Shown here: positions 42,524 through 51,403 of the stretch, piece after piece
Numbering within the stretch: position 1 is the first letter of the stretch
How the letters are laid out: every line of letters starts with the position of its first letter
NCBI RefSeq assembly: GCF_029854195.1
Contig: NZ_CP122960.1
Span: 62,001 to 126,000, forward strand
Source of the DNA: Amylibacter sp. IMCC11727
GTDB taxonomy: Bacteria > Pseudomonadota > Alphaproteobacteria > Rhodobacterales > Rhodobacteraceae
Reading direction: 5' to 3'
DNA: 64,000 nt
Notes under the pieces: model-generated
The model's input: only the letters and a program-made list of their open reading frames with translations
Databases searched by the model: none
Told to the model about the DNA's origin: nothing
Position numbers and translations under genes: made by a program

Positions 42524-42997
42524 TTGTTATCTGTACACATTATTGCTTGTGGGCGGCTCAAAAAAGGGCCGGAACTTACACTGATTTCTGACTATTTGGA
42601 TCGTTATGCCAAGACGGGGCGTGGCCTTGGGCTGGGTCCGGTTTCTGTGGTTGAGGTCGAGGACAAACGCGGCATTGGGATGGCGGCGGAGGCGGAGTTG
42701 TTGCGCAAGGCGATCCCTAAGGGTGCAGTCACGATGATTATGGATGAACGCGGTAAGGTGCTGAGTTCAATTGATTTTTCAAACAAGTTGAGCGTTTGGC
42801 GGGATACGGGTGTTCAGGATTTGGCGATCTTGATTGGCGGGGCCGATGGATTGGACCCAAGTTTGCGCCAAGAGGCTGATTTTGCACTGTCTTTTGGCAA
42901 AATGGTCTGGCCGCATATGTTGGTGCGGGTGATGCTGTCTGAGCAGTTGTATCGCGCGGCCAGTATCCTTGGGAATGCGCCGTATCATCGGGCTTAA
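42524..42997 (+). CDS. rlmH: 23S rRNA pseudouridine-1915 N3-methyltransferase
   Basis: 157 residues from a TTG at 42524, 4 bases after the rsfS stop; the family length (about 155) decides this start. SPOUT fold: IIACGRLKKGPE, AILIGGADGLDP (SAM-binding trefoil knot) and LPHMLVRVMLSEQLYRA-like C-terminus (WPHMLVRVMLSEQLYRA). It methylates pseudouridine 1915 in helix 69. Confidence 0.95.
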   Translation: MLSVHIIACGRLKKGPELTLISDYLDRYAKTGRGLGLGPVSVVEVEDKRGIGMAAEAELLRKAIPKGAVTMIMDERGKVLSSIDFSNKLSVWRDTGVQDLAILIGGADGLDPSLRQEADFALSFGKMVWPHMLVRVMLSEQLYRAASILGNAPYHRA

Positions 42998-43202
42998 CAC
43001 AGGTTAACGGCGCTGCAATTTTTAAAAATTTTAAAAAAGCAAACCACCCAGAAACAGGGGTCCCGTGGGTATGGGTTGTGTGTTTCCTTTGAAAATTAAC
43101 ACTTGGTCCAATACGCATTAACCTTTTTCGACGGGCGTTAACTTGTGCTTAGGGTCCGTGACAGATATCAGAACGCAAAAAGCAGACACCGAAGGCAGGC
43201 CT

Positions 43203-44720
43203 ATGACCACTCCGAAACCCGTCGTTTTGTGCATTCTGGATGGCTGGGGTTTGCGCCCCGAAACCGAAGGCAACGCGGTGGCACAGGCAGCGACCCCGAA
43301 CTTTGATCGGATGATGCGCGATTGCCCAAATTCCACGCTGACAACATTTGGCCCAGATGTTGGATTACCAATGGGTCAGATGGGAAATTCTGAAGTTGGA
43401 CATATGAACATTGGTGCGGGGCGCGTGGTGGAAATGGACCTCGCGCGGATCAATGGCGTGATTGCAAGAGGTGAGTTGGCGGATCAGCCTGCGGTGCAGC
43501 GGATCATTGCGGCGGGAACAGGTGTTGTACATGTGTGCGGCGTGTTGTCCGACGGGGGTGTTCACAGCCACATCGACCATATGATTGGCATGATGGATGT
43601 ACTGGTTGCGGCGGGGCGGCGTGTGGCGCTGCATCTGTTTACTGATGGACGCGATGTTGCGCCGAAATCCACAGGACAGTATTTGCAAATGCTGTTGGAC
43701 AGGATGCCAAAAGACGCGTTTATCGCGACCGTTTCTGGCCGATATTATGCCATGGATCGAGACAACCGCTGGGACCGGGTGTCTCAGGCGTTTGGGGCGA
43801 TAGTTCATGGGGATGGCATTGGCGCGGTTTCGGCAGCACAAGTTATTTCGGCGAACTATGCCAATGACACAAGCGATGAGTTTTTCCTGCCGTCTGTGAT
43901 TGGCGATTATGCTGGCATGGCGGACGGGGATGTTTTGGTGTGTCTGAATTTCCGCGCGGATCGTGCGCGAGAGATTTTGGCGGCGATTGCCGAACCAGAC
44001 TTTGATGGTTTTGAAACAGGACCACGTCCACAGTTGGCGCTGGTGTCTGGGTTCACAGAGTATTCAAAAGCGCATTCTGAATACTGCGATGTGATTTTCC
44101 CAGAACAGGATATCGTCAATACGCTGGGATCTTGGGTGGCGCAAAAAGGATTGTCGCAGTTTCGGATTGCCGAGACCGAAAAGTATCCGCATGTGACGTT
44201 CTTCCTGAATGGCGGTGTCGAAGTGCCTGCCGCGGGGGAGGATCGTTATTTGGCCCCAAGTCCAAAGGTCGCGACCTATGACATGCAGCCAGAGATGTCG
44301 TCTGAAGAGGTAACTGACAATCTGGTGGGCGCAATTTCATCGGGCACATATGACCTGATTGTCGTGAATTATGCGAACCCCGATATGGTGGGGCATACGG
44401 GTGATTTGGAGGCGGCCAAGGCGGCCTGTGCATCTGTGGATGTGGGATTGGGTCGTGTAGAGGCCGCGTTGAACACGGCGGGGGGTGCGATGATTGTATG
44501 TGCGGATCATGGCAATTGCGAAACCATGATTGATCCTGAAACGGGCGGGCCGCATACCGCGCATACGGTTAATCCCGTGCCTGTGGTCTTGATCGGCGGG
44601 CCAACAGGTGCAAAGCTGCGCGCGGGCGGGCGACTTGCCGATTTGGCGCCAAGTTTATTGGCGTTGATGGGGCTGGATCTGCCAAAAGAAATGACGGGCA
44701 AAAGTTTGATCGAAACATGA
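43203..44720 (+). CDS. gpmI: 2,3-bisphosphoglycerate-independent phosphoglycerate mutase
   Basis: 505 residues from the ATG at 43203. An alkaline-phosphatase-superfamily, manganese-dependent glycolytic enzyme. CILDGWGLRPETEGNAVA, MGNSEVGHMNIGAGR with the catalytic Ser, and HGNCETMIDPETGGPHTAHT are present. It opens an overlapping run gpmI, envC, ctpA, rppH. Confidence 0.97.
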   Translation: MTTPKPVVLCILDGWGLRPETEGNAVAQAATPNFDRMMRDCPNSTLTTFGPDVGLPMGQMGNSEVGHMNIGAGRVVEMDLARINGVIARGELADQPAVQRIIAAGTGVVHVCGVLSDGGVHSHIDHMIGMMDVLVAAGRRVALHLFTDGRDVAPKSTGQYLQMLLDRMPKDAFIATVSGRYYAMDRDNRWDRVSQAFGAIVHGDGIGAVSAAQVISANYANDTSDEFFLPSVIGDYAGMADGDVLVCLNFRADRAREILAAIAEPDFDGFETGPRPQLALVSGFTEYSKAHSEYCDVIFPEQDIVNTLGSWVAQKGLSQFRIAETEKYPHVTFFLNGGVEVPAAGEDRYLAPSPKVATYDMQPEMSSEEVTDNLVGAISSGTYDLIVVNYANPDMVGHTGDLEAAKAACASVDVGLGRVEAALNTAGGAMIVCADHGNCETMIDPETGGPHTAHTVNPVPVVLIGGPTGAKLRAGGRLADLAPSLLALMGLDLPKEMTGKSLIET

Positions 44721-45859
44721 TGATCCTGCGCAAAATTATCGCGGCTGTTGCCATTTCGGCGGCCTGTCATAGCGCGGCCCATGCCCAGAGCGAAGCCGTA
44801 CTGGAAGCGCAGCTGGCTTCCGAGGCATTGCGCTCGGCGGCGGCTGGCCTGAATGAAGCAGGTAGCGCCAAAGACCGCGTAAAGGCGTTAACCAATACCG
44901 TGCGTGCCTATGAAGATGGGTTAAGCGCAATGCGGGATGGATTGCGCGGTGCAACTATCCGCGAGCGGGTCATTCGGCTGGAATTTGAAAGCCGTCGTGA
45001 TCAGCTGAGCCGTTTGTTGGGAATTTTGCAAACGTTGGAGCGTGCCACAACGCCGATGTTGTTGATCCATCCAACCGGGCCTGTGGGTACGGCGCGATCT
45101 GGGATGATGATGTCTGAAGTGACACCATCATTGCAACGCCAAGCCGAAGAATTGAAATCGCAATTGGAAGAGCTGAGCGAATTGCGCCGCATCCAAACCG
45201 AAGCGGAAGAACAACTGCGGCTGGGGCTGGCAGGCGTGCAAGAAGCGCGCGTGTCCCTGAGCCAAGCGATTGCGGATCGCACGGATTTGCCGCGCCGATT
45301 GACGGATGATCCTGTGAAAACGCAGATCCTTGCGGACAGTGCCACATCGCTTGAAATGTTTGCGGGCAGCATTGGTGTGTTGCCCCCCGAACCCGAAACA
45401 GCCAAGGCCATTGCGTTTGAAAAGAAACGGGGCACGTTGCGCCTGCCTGTGGATGGGGCGGTGTTGCGAGGATTTAACGAAGTGGACGCGGCGGGTTTGA
45501 AACGGCCTGGTCTGGTGATTGCGGCACGCCCATTGGCGTTGGTATCTGCGCCAGCCGCATCCACGATCCGTTATGCGGGTGCATTTTTGGATTACGGAAA
45601 CGTGATAGTGTTAGAGCCGCAACCCAAGTATTTGCTGGTGATTGCCGGGCTGAATCAGGTGTACGGTGAAATCGGAGAGGTGGTTGATCAAGACGCACCT
45701 GTTGGCCTGTTGGGCGGGACCCCTGCTGGCGCACAAGAATTTTTGATCGAGGCGTCAGATGGCGGTAGTGCTTTGGCGCAAGAAACGCTCTATATAGAGC
45801 TGAGATATGAAGGTGAGCCTGTGGACCCAAGCGTCTGGTTTGCCGTTAACGACAGTTAG
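44717..45859 (+). CDS. envC: Murein hydrolase activator, EnvC-like
   Basis: 380 residues. A signal peptide (residues 1-24) is followed by coiled coils (residues about 30-170) and a degenerate LytM/M23 domain that lacks the catalytic zinc ligands: the usual HxGxD and HxH are replaced (GLKRPGLVIAARPLAL; LLVIAGLNQ). Loss of zinc ligands is the hallmark of EnvC-type activators of cell-division amidases. It overlaps gpmI by 4 bases and precedes ctpA by 9. Confidence 0.88.
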   Translation: MMILRKIIAAVAISAACHSAAHAQSEAVLEAQLASEALRSAAAGLNEAGSAKDRVKALTNTVRAYEDGLSAMRDGLRGATIRERVIRLEFESRRDQLSRLLGILQTLERATTPMLLIHPTGPVGTARSGMMMSEVTPSLQRQAEELKSQLEELSELRRIQTEAEEQLRLGLAGVQEARVSLSQAIADRTDLPRRLTDDPVKTQILADSATSLEMFAGSIGVLPPEPETAKAIAFEKKRGTLRLPVDGAVLRGFNEVDAAGLKRPGLVIAARPLALVSAPAASTIRYAGAFLDYGNVIVLEPQPKYLLVIAGLNQVYGEIGEVVDQDAPVGLLGGTPAGAQEFLIEASDGGSALAQETLYIELRYEGEPVDPSVWFAVNDS

Positions 45860-45868
45860 GATGGATTT

Positions 45869-47197
45869 ATGAAGAAGCTCGCATTGGCCGCAATTGGCGG
45901 AACGCTCGCTGGCATGGTTTTGACGGCGCAGTTTACTGGCCCGCTGATTGCCCAAGAGGCCGCGAAAACGAAATCCACTTATGAACAGTTGGATCTGTTT
46001 GGGGATATCTTTGAGCGCATCCGATCCGCCTATGTGGAAGAAGTAGACGAAGAAAAACTGATCCGTTCTGCGATTAACGGGATGCTGACATCGCTCGATC
46101 CGCATTCGTCTTATCTGCCGCCCGAAGATTTCAACGATATGCGGGTGCAAACACGCGGTGAATTTGGTGGCCTTGGCATCGAAGTGACGCAGGAAAACGG
46201 TTTCGTCAAAGTAGTGAGCCCAATTGATGATACCCCTGCGGATCGTGCGGGTGTGCAGGCGGGGGATTTCATCACGCAAGTGGACGGCGAAAGCACGCTT
46301 GGCATGAGCCTTGATGATGCGGTTGATCTGATGCGCGGCGAAATTGGCTCTGAGATCGTGATTACTTTGGTGCGTGAAGGCACGGATGAGCCTTTCGATA
46401 TCACCATCGTGCGCGACAAGATTAAGGTCAAAGCCGCTCGTGGGCGTTTGGAAGGGGATAGCGTTGTGCTGCGTCTGACAACGTTTTCGGATCAGACATT
46501 TGTGAACCTTGAAGCAGAGCTGAAAGCCAAAGTGGAAGAAGCGGGTGGTATGGATCAGGTGACAGGGTTCGTTATTGATCTGCGCAACAATCCAGGCGGT
46601 TTGCTGAACCAAGCGATTGCGGTCAGCGATGCGTTTTTGGAAAAAGGCGAGATCGTTTCAACCCGTGGCCGTGGCCCACAAGACAGCGAACGGGTGAATG
46701 CGGAGCCTGGTGATTTGGCGCAAGGTAAGCCGATTGTTGTATTGATCAACGGCGGGTCTGCGTCTGCATCCGAAATTGTGGCAGGTGCGCTGCAGGATCA
46801 TCGTCGTGCGGTCATCATTGGCACGCGATCCTTTGGGAAGGGCTCTGTTCAGACCATCATGCCGCTGCAAGGGGATGGTGCCATGCGCCTGACTACATCA
46901 CGCTATTACACGCCGTCTGGCCGGTCTATCCAAGCCTTGGGCGTATCCCCTGATATTCTTGTGGAACAGCGCCCCGCCATCGAAGTGGCCGCAGAGGAAG
47001 ACCAACGTCAGCAGCGGTTTGAAGCGGATTTGCGCGGCTCCCTGTCCAACGACAGCCTGTCCGAAGATCAACGCAAACTGTTGGAAGAAGAACGAGAAGA
47101 AGCCAAGAAAGCGGCTGAACTGCGCAACAATGATGCGCAACTGGCCTATGCTTTGGACGTGCTGAAAGGTTTGGCTGTTCTGGGACAGGCGGACTGA
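45869..47197 (+). CDS. ctpA: C-terminal processing peptidase, S41 family
   Basis: 442 residues. A signal sequence or N-terminal membrane helix is followed by a PDZ domain (GGLGIEVTQENGFVKVVSP, ADRAGVQAGDFITQVDG) and the S41 protease core with nucleophile Ser in NGGSASASEIVAGALQDH and general-base Lys in GTRSFGKGSVQT. It trims periplasmic proteins and often partners with EnvC-type factors in envelope growth. The C-terminus has a charged helix. It overlaps rppH by 1 base. Confidence 0.95.
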   Translation: MKKLALAAIGGTLAGMVLTAQFTGPLIAQEAAKTKSTYEQLDLFGDIFERIRSAYVEEVDEEKLIRSAINGMLTSLDPHSSYLPPEDFNDMRVQTRGEFGGLGIEVTQENGFVKVVSPIDDTPADRAGVQAGDFITQVDGESTLGMSLDDAVDLMRGEIGSEIVITLVREGTDEPFDITIVRDKIKVKAARGRLEGDSVVLRLTTFSDQTFVNLEAELKAKVEEAGGMDQVTGFVIDLRNNPGGLLNQAIAVSDAFLEKGEIVSTRGRGPQDSERVNAEPGDLAQGKPIVVLINGGSASASEIVAGALQDHRRAVIIGTRSFGKGSVQTIMPLQGDGAMRLTTSRYYTPSGRSIQALGVSPDILVEQRPAIEVAAEEDQRQQRFEADLRGSLSNDSLSEDQRKLLEEEREEAKKAAELRNNDAQLAYALDVLKGLAVLGQAD

Positions 47198-47682
47198 TGA
47201 CACCTGAAGACATCGCAAAACTGCCCTATCGGCCCTGTGTGGGGCTGATGGTGTGCAACGCCGCGGGCCATGTGTTTGCGGGCCAACGGCTCGATAATTA
47301 TCGCGATGCGTGGCAAATGCCCCAAGGAGGTGTGGAAAAGGGCGAAGACCCCCGCGTGGCAGCCCTGCGTGAGTTGGAAGAGGAAACAGGCATTCCCGCA
47401 TCTGCGGTAGAGGTTGTGGCCGAAACAGAGGATTGGATTCCTTACGACCTGCCCCATGCGTTGGTTCCTAAACTGTGGAAAGGTCGGTTTCGTGGCCAAG
47501 AGCAGAAATGGTTTCTGCTGCGGTTCACGGGGGAAGACAGCCAAATAAACATCCAAACCGCAGAGCCAGAGTTCCGCGAATGGTGCTGGATCAAGCCAGA
47601 AGAGCTTTTGGATAAAATAGTGCCGTTTAAACGCGATACTTATGAACGGGTCATTCGCGAATTCAAGGATTTGGTTGGATGA
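47197..47682 (+). CDS. rppH: RNA pyrophosphohydrolase
   Basis: 161 residues. Nudix box GGVEKGEDPRVAALRELEEETGI; the N-terminal LPYRPCVGLMVCNAAGHVFAGQR and KRDTYERVIREF are typical of RppH. It removes pyrophosphate from mRNA 5' ends and so starts decay. It overlaps the 163-residue secreted-protein gene by 4 bases. Confidence 0.95.
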   Translation: MTPEDIAKLPYRPCVGLMVCNAAGHVFAGQRLDNYRDAWQMPQGGVEKGEDPRVAALRELEEETGIPASAVEVVAETEDWIPYDLPHALVPKLWKGRFRGQEQKWFLLRFTGEDSQINIQTAEPEFREWCWIKPEELLDKIVPFKRDTYERVIREFKDLVG

Positions 47683-48170
47683 GGTTTCTCTGCGCGCTGG
47701 TGATGTTTTCGGTTTTGGGCGCGCAGGTGCAAGCCCTGAGCTGTTTGCGACCCAACACCGCGAAAACCTTTAATTTTCATCAAGAAGCCCCTGACAAATA
47801 TCGGCTGTTTGTCGGCAAGGTGAAAATGACGGGGGCCATTCCGAAATACGTGGAAGGCACTCCCCAGTCGGCCAAGGCAGTTGCAACGGGTCGATTTGTT
47901 GGCCGATCGGGTTTGACCAAAGCGCAATCCCTGAACGTGACGGTGCAAACGCAGTGTGTGGCATCATGGTGCGGTGGATTTCCAAGTGCCATGGATAAAG
48001 ACGTGATTATGTACATCAAACAAACCCCCAAAGGCGATGTGATCGACATCGGCGCGTGTCCAGGCGGGTTTGGTCAAGTGGTTACAGATGACCGCGTGAA
48101 GCTGCTGCAAAAATGTTTGCGCAAAGGCAAATGTTCAAATGCAGATATCAAAGAGTTTGAGTTCAAATAG
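47679..48170 (+). CDS. Secreted Cys-rich hypothetical protein (163 aa)
   Basis: 163 residues. A signal peptide (MRFLCALVMFSVLGAQVQA) precedes a mature part starting LSCLRPN. There are several Cys pairs (TQCVASWCGG, GACPGG, KCLRKGKC), probably disulfide-bonded in the periplasm. No recognised family. The start overlaps the rppH stop, so it is transcribed with that run. Confidence 0.75.
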   Translation: MRFLCALVMFSVLGAQVQALSCLRPNTAKTFNFHQEAPDKYRLFVGKVKMTGAIPKYVEGTPQSAKAVATGRFVGRSGLTKAQSLNVTVQTQCVASWCGGFPSAMDKDVIMYIKQTPKGDVIDIGACPGGFGQVVTDDRVKLLQKCLRKGKCSNADIKEFEFK

Positions 48171-48550
48171 GTTTCTAGCGCTCCGCGCGGGGGATATTTG
48201 ACCCAGAAAAAGGCTCTTTCTAGCACCCAACGTTAATCCTGAGCCACGCAGCGGTTATGGCTAGGAACAGGGCGGCCAACCAACACTGAGCATCCTGCCA
48301 AAGCTGGCATTACGGGAATGATTCAGATTTTTGGCAGGGTGCTTTAGACTTCTTTAATTAAGTTCGATTGTGATGGGCTCACGGTACAGCCTGGGAAGGC
48401 GATGACCGTCCAAGGAAAAGGCGTTCTGTGACCCTGAGTTTGATGTCTGGGCGCGGAACGTCTGACCTTTTTCTTGGAGCAAATATCCAAATCCAAACGT
48501 GTCGCAGGTGCAGGACTCGCAAAAAGAACAAAACATGAATATAATGATGT
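48171..48550. other. 380-base non-coding stretch upstream of dnaE2
   Basis: No gene seen. It contains one long inverted repeat: bases 48289-48302 pair with 48329-48342 over 14 positions with a single T-G wobble, around a 26-base loop, and no T-run. It also contains the LexA-like motif just ahead of dnaE2. The imuA and imuB genes that often precede dnaE2 are not here. Confidence 0.55.
48526..48540 (+). promoter_or_regulatory. LexA (SOS)-box-like motif upstream of dnaE2
   Basis: GAAC-N7-GAAT at 48526-48540 ends 10 bases before the dnaE2 ATG. The alphaproteobacterial LexA site is GTTC-N7-GTTC, which reads GAAC-N7-GAAC on the other strand; this differs at one base. dnaE2 is damage-inducible in many bacteria, so SOS control is plausible though unproven. 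Confidence 0.5.
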
Positions 48551-51403
48551 ATGGCTTTTGCGGAACTGTGTAATACATCGAACTTTACGTTCCTGACGGG
48601 CGGCTCTCATGCCGAAGAATATGCGCGTCAGGCGTATGACTTTGGTATGCCTGCGCTGGCCATTTCGGATGTAAATTCTGTGGCGGGGATTGCGCGGGCG
48701 CATATTGAATTGCGCGAGATTGCACGCAAGCAAAAGGAAGACGGCGGCACGGCGGTTGTGCCGCGGTTGTTGGCGGCGGCGCGGTTGCAAACGGTGGACG
48801 GTTTCATGCTGACCGCCCTGCCACGGGATCGCGCGGCTTGGGGGCGGTTGTGCCGTTTGTTAACCTTGGCCAAAGGGCGTGCGGGCAAAGGAGAATGCCT
48901 GCTGCATCTGGAAGATGTTTTGGAATTTGGCACAGGGATGGAGCTGTTGGTTCATCCGCCCCAAAACACAAAGGTGCAGGGCGGCGCGGGTGGATGGTTT
49001 GGGCAGGCACAGCGCCTGACGCGCCGCTTTGGGGCGGCTGTGTCTTTGGTGATATCGCCCCGTTATGACGGGCAAGACCCAGAACGATTTGATCAATTGG
49101 CAGGTTTGGCGGATCGATTGGGCGTTGTCACCGTTGCGTCAGCCACGCCCGTGATGCACCGCGGATCACGGCGGCGGTTGAGCGACGTTTTGACCTGTGT
49201 GCGCGAAGGACTGCGCATTGATGATATCGGGCAAAAGGCGCTGTCGAATGCGGAACGCCATATGCGCACAGAGACGCAGATGCTGCGGATGTTTGCGGAT
49301 CACACGGATGCGGTGCATCGCAGTGGAGAGATCGCGGCGCGCTGCACGTTTTCGCTCGATGAATTGAAGTATGAATATCCATCCGAAATTTCAGTGGGCG
49401 AGGCGCCGCAAGACCGGTTGGAACGGTTGGCGTTCAAGGGGTTGAAATGGCGCTATCCCGAGGGGCCGCCCGAAAAGGTGGTCAATATGGTGAAGCATGA
49501 GTTGGCACTGATCGGCAAGCTTGGCTATGCGCCGTATTTCCTGACAGTCAGTGACGTTGTGGATTTCGCGCGGGAACGGGGCATTCTGTGCCAAGGGCGT
49601 GGATCGGCGGCCAATTCGGTGGTGTGCTTTGCGCTCGGCGTGACATCTGTATCGCCAGAGGTGGGTACGATGGTGTTTGAAAGGTTCGTGTCCGAGGCCC
49701 GCGACGAGCCGCCCGACATTGACGTGGATTTCGAACATGAGCGGCGTGAAGAGGTGATCCAATATATCTATGATCGCTATGGGCGACACCGCGCGGGGTT
49801 GTGTGCAACGGTGGTACATTATCGCGGCAAACGCGCGATCCGTGAGGTGGGCCGCGCCATGGGCCTGTCGGGCGATACGATTTCGGCCCTGTCAAGCCAA
49901 CTGTGGGGCTGGGGTGCCAATGGGATGCCAGAGGATCAGTTGCGGGAACTGGGGCTCGATCCCAATGAACCTCGGTTGAAACAGACGCTGGAATTGGTGG
50001 ATCAGATTGTCGGGTTTCCGCGCCATCTGTCCCAACATGTGGGCGGGTTCATCATGACCGAAGGGCGGTTGGATGAGTTGATCCCGATTGAGAACGCCGC
50101 GATGGAGGGGCGGACGGTGATCTGTTGGGACAAGGATGATATTGATGCCTTGGGGATTTTGAAGGTGGATGTGCTGTCGCTCGGTATGTTGACCTGTATC
50201 CGCAAAGCGTTTGATTTGATTAAGAATCATCACGGTACAGATTATGCGTTGGCGACCCTGCCGCCTGAGGACCCTGTGGTGTATGACATGCTGTGCGATG
50301 CGGACAGTTTGGGGGTGTTTCAGGTGGAAAGCCGTGCGCAGATGAACTTTCTGCCACGGATGCGACCGCGCACGTTTTATGATCTGGTGATTGAAGTGGC
50401 GATCATTCGGCCTGGGCCTATTCAAGGGGATATGGTGCATCCGTTTATTCGGCGCAGGCAGGGGGAAGAAGATGTATCTTTCCCGTCTGATGCACTGGGA
50501 GAGGTGTTGGGCAAGACCCTTGGTGTGCCGTTGTTTCAGGAACAGGCGATGCAGATTGCGATCATTGGCGCGGGGTTCACGCCCGAACAGGCGGATCGGT
50601 TACGGCGATCACTTGCCACATTTAAGAAGCATGGGAATGTATCTGAATTTCAAGAACTATTCATGAATGGCATGATCAAAAATGGCTATGATGCGGAATT
50701 TTCAGCGCGATGTTTTAGCCAGATTGAAGGTTTCGGATCTTATGGGTTTCCCGAGAGCCATGCGGCGAGTTTTGCGCTGTTGGTGTATGCCTCTGCTTGG
50801 TTGAAATGCCACCACCCTGGAATTTTTGCCTGTGCGTTGCTGAACAGTCAGCCCATGGGGTTTTATGCGCCCGCACAGATTGTGCGGGATGCGCGCGAAC
50901 ATGGGGTGGAGGTGCGGCCTGTTTGTGTGAACGCGAGTTATTGGGACAATGTGATGGAGCCTGATGGGCGGGGGGGATTGGCGCTGAGACTGGGGTTTCG
51001 GCAGATTAAGAAGATGCGCGAGGAGGAAGCCATGTGGATTTGTGCATCACGCGGGAATGGGTACACAGAGGTGGAAGACGTGTGGCGCCGTGCAGGGACC
51101 CCACCCCATGTGTTGGAGGTTTTGGCGGAAGCGGATGCCTTTGCCAGTGTCGGGGACAATCGGCGGGAAGCGTTGTGGCATGCAAAGGCGGTGAAAGGAG
51201 CGGAGCCGTTGCCGTTGTTTGCGCGTGAGTTGGAGGGGGAAGGATTGGAAGAATTGCCTGTAACCTTGCCCGAAATGAGCGAGGGAGAGCAGGTGGTGGA
51301 AGACTATGTGTCTATGCGATTGACGCTGCGATCCCATCCGTTGGCGCTGTTGCGGCCCCTGTTAACACCGCCAAATGGGCGATTGGTTACTGACGCACCC
51401 TAA
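48551..51403 (+). CDS. dnaE2: Error-prone DNA polymerase DnaE2, C-terminally shortened
   Basis: 950 residues, against about 1050-1100 in most DnaE2. The N-terminal PHP domain is intact at its start (FAELCNTSNFTFLTGGSHAEEYA). The polymerase palm is present (PPDIDVDFEHERREEVIQYIYDRYG and LGILKVDVLSLGMLTCI). The tail ends LRSHPLALLRPLLTPPNGRL and stops, so the OB-fold and last segment that normally follow are absent. It does mutagenic lesion bypass in the SOS response, normally with ImuA and ImuB. A LexA-like box lies just upstream. The 3' end overlaps the convergent LRR gene by 17 bases. Confidence 0.9.
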   Translation: MAFAELCNTSNFTFLTGGSHAEEYARQAYDFGMPALAISDVNSVAGIARAHIELREIARKQKEDGGTAVVPRLLAAARLQTVDGFMLTALPRDRAAWGRLCRLLTLAKGRAGKGECLLHLEDVLEFGTGMELLVHPPQNTKVQGGAGGWFGQAQRLTRRFGAAVSLVISPRYDGQDPERFDQLAGLADRLGVVTVASATPVMHRGSRRRLSDVLTCVREGLRIDDIGQKALSNAERHMRTETQMLRMFADHTDAVHRSGEIAARCTFSLDELKYEYPSEISVGEAPQDRLERLAFKGLKWRYPEGPPEKVVNMVKHELALIGKLGYAPYFLTVSDVVDFARERGILCQGRGSAANSVVCFALGVTSVSPEVGTMVFERFVSEARDEPPDIDVDFEHERREEVIQYIYDRYGRHRAGLCATVVHYRGKRAIREVGRAMGLSGDTISALSSQLWGWGANGMPEDQLRELGLDPNEPRLKQTLELVDQIVGFPRHLSQHVGGFIMTEGRLDELIPIENAAMEGRTVICWDKDDIDALGILKVDVLSLGMLTCIRKAFDLIKNHHGTDYALATLPPEDPVVYDMLCDADSLGVFQVESRAQMNFLPRMRPRTFYDLVIEVAIIRPGPIQGDMVHPFIRRRQGEEDVSFPSDALGEVLGKTLGVPLFQEQAMQIAIIGAGFTPEQADRLRRSLATFKKHGNVSEFQELFMNGMIKNGYDAEFSARCFSQIEGFGSYGFPESHAASFALLVYASAWLKCHHPGIFACALLNSQPMGFYAPAQIVRDAREHGVEVRPVCVNASYWDNVMEPDGRGGLALRLGFRQIKKMREEEAMWICASRGNGYTEVEDVWRRAGTPPHVLEVLAEADAFASVGDNRREALWHAKAVKGAEPLPLFARELEGEGLEELPVTLPEMSEGEQVVEDYVSMRLTLRSHPLALLRPLLTPPNGRLVTDAP

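Noticed and set aside
42994..43010. A possible CtrA site (TTAA…TTAA) after rlmH
   Set aside because: The spacer is 6 bases, not the required 7, and it follows a gene end rather than preceding a promoter.
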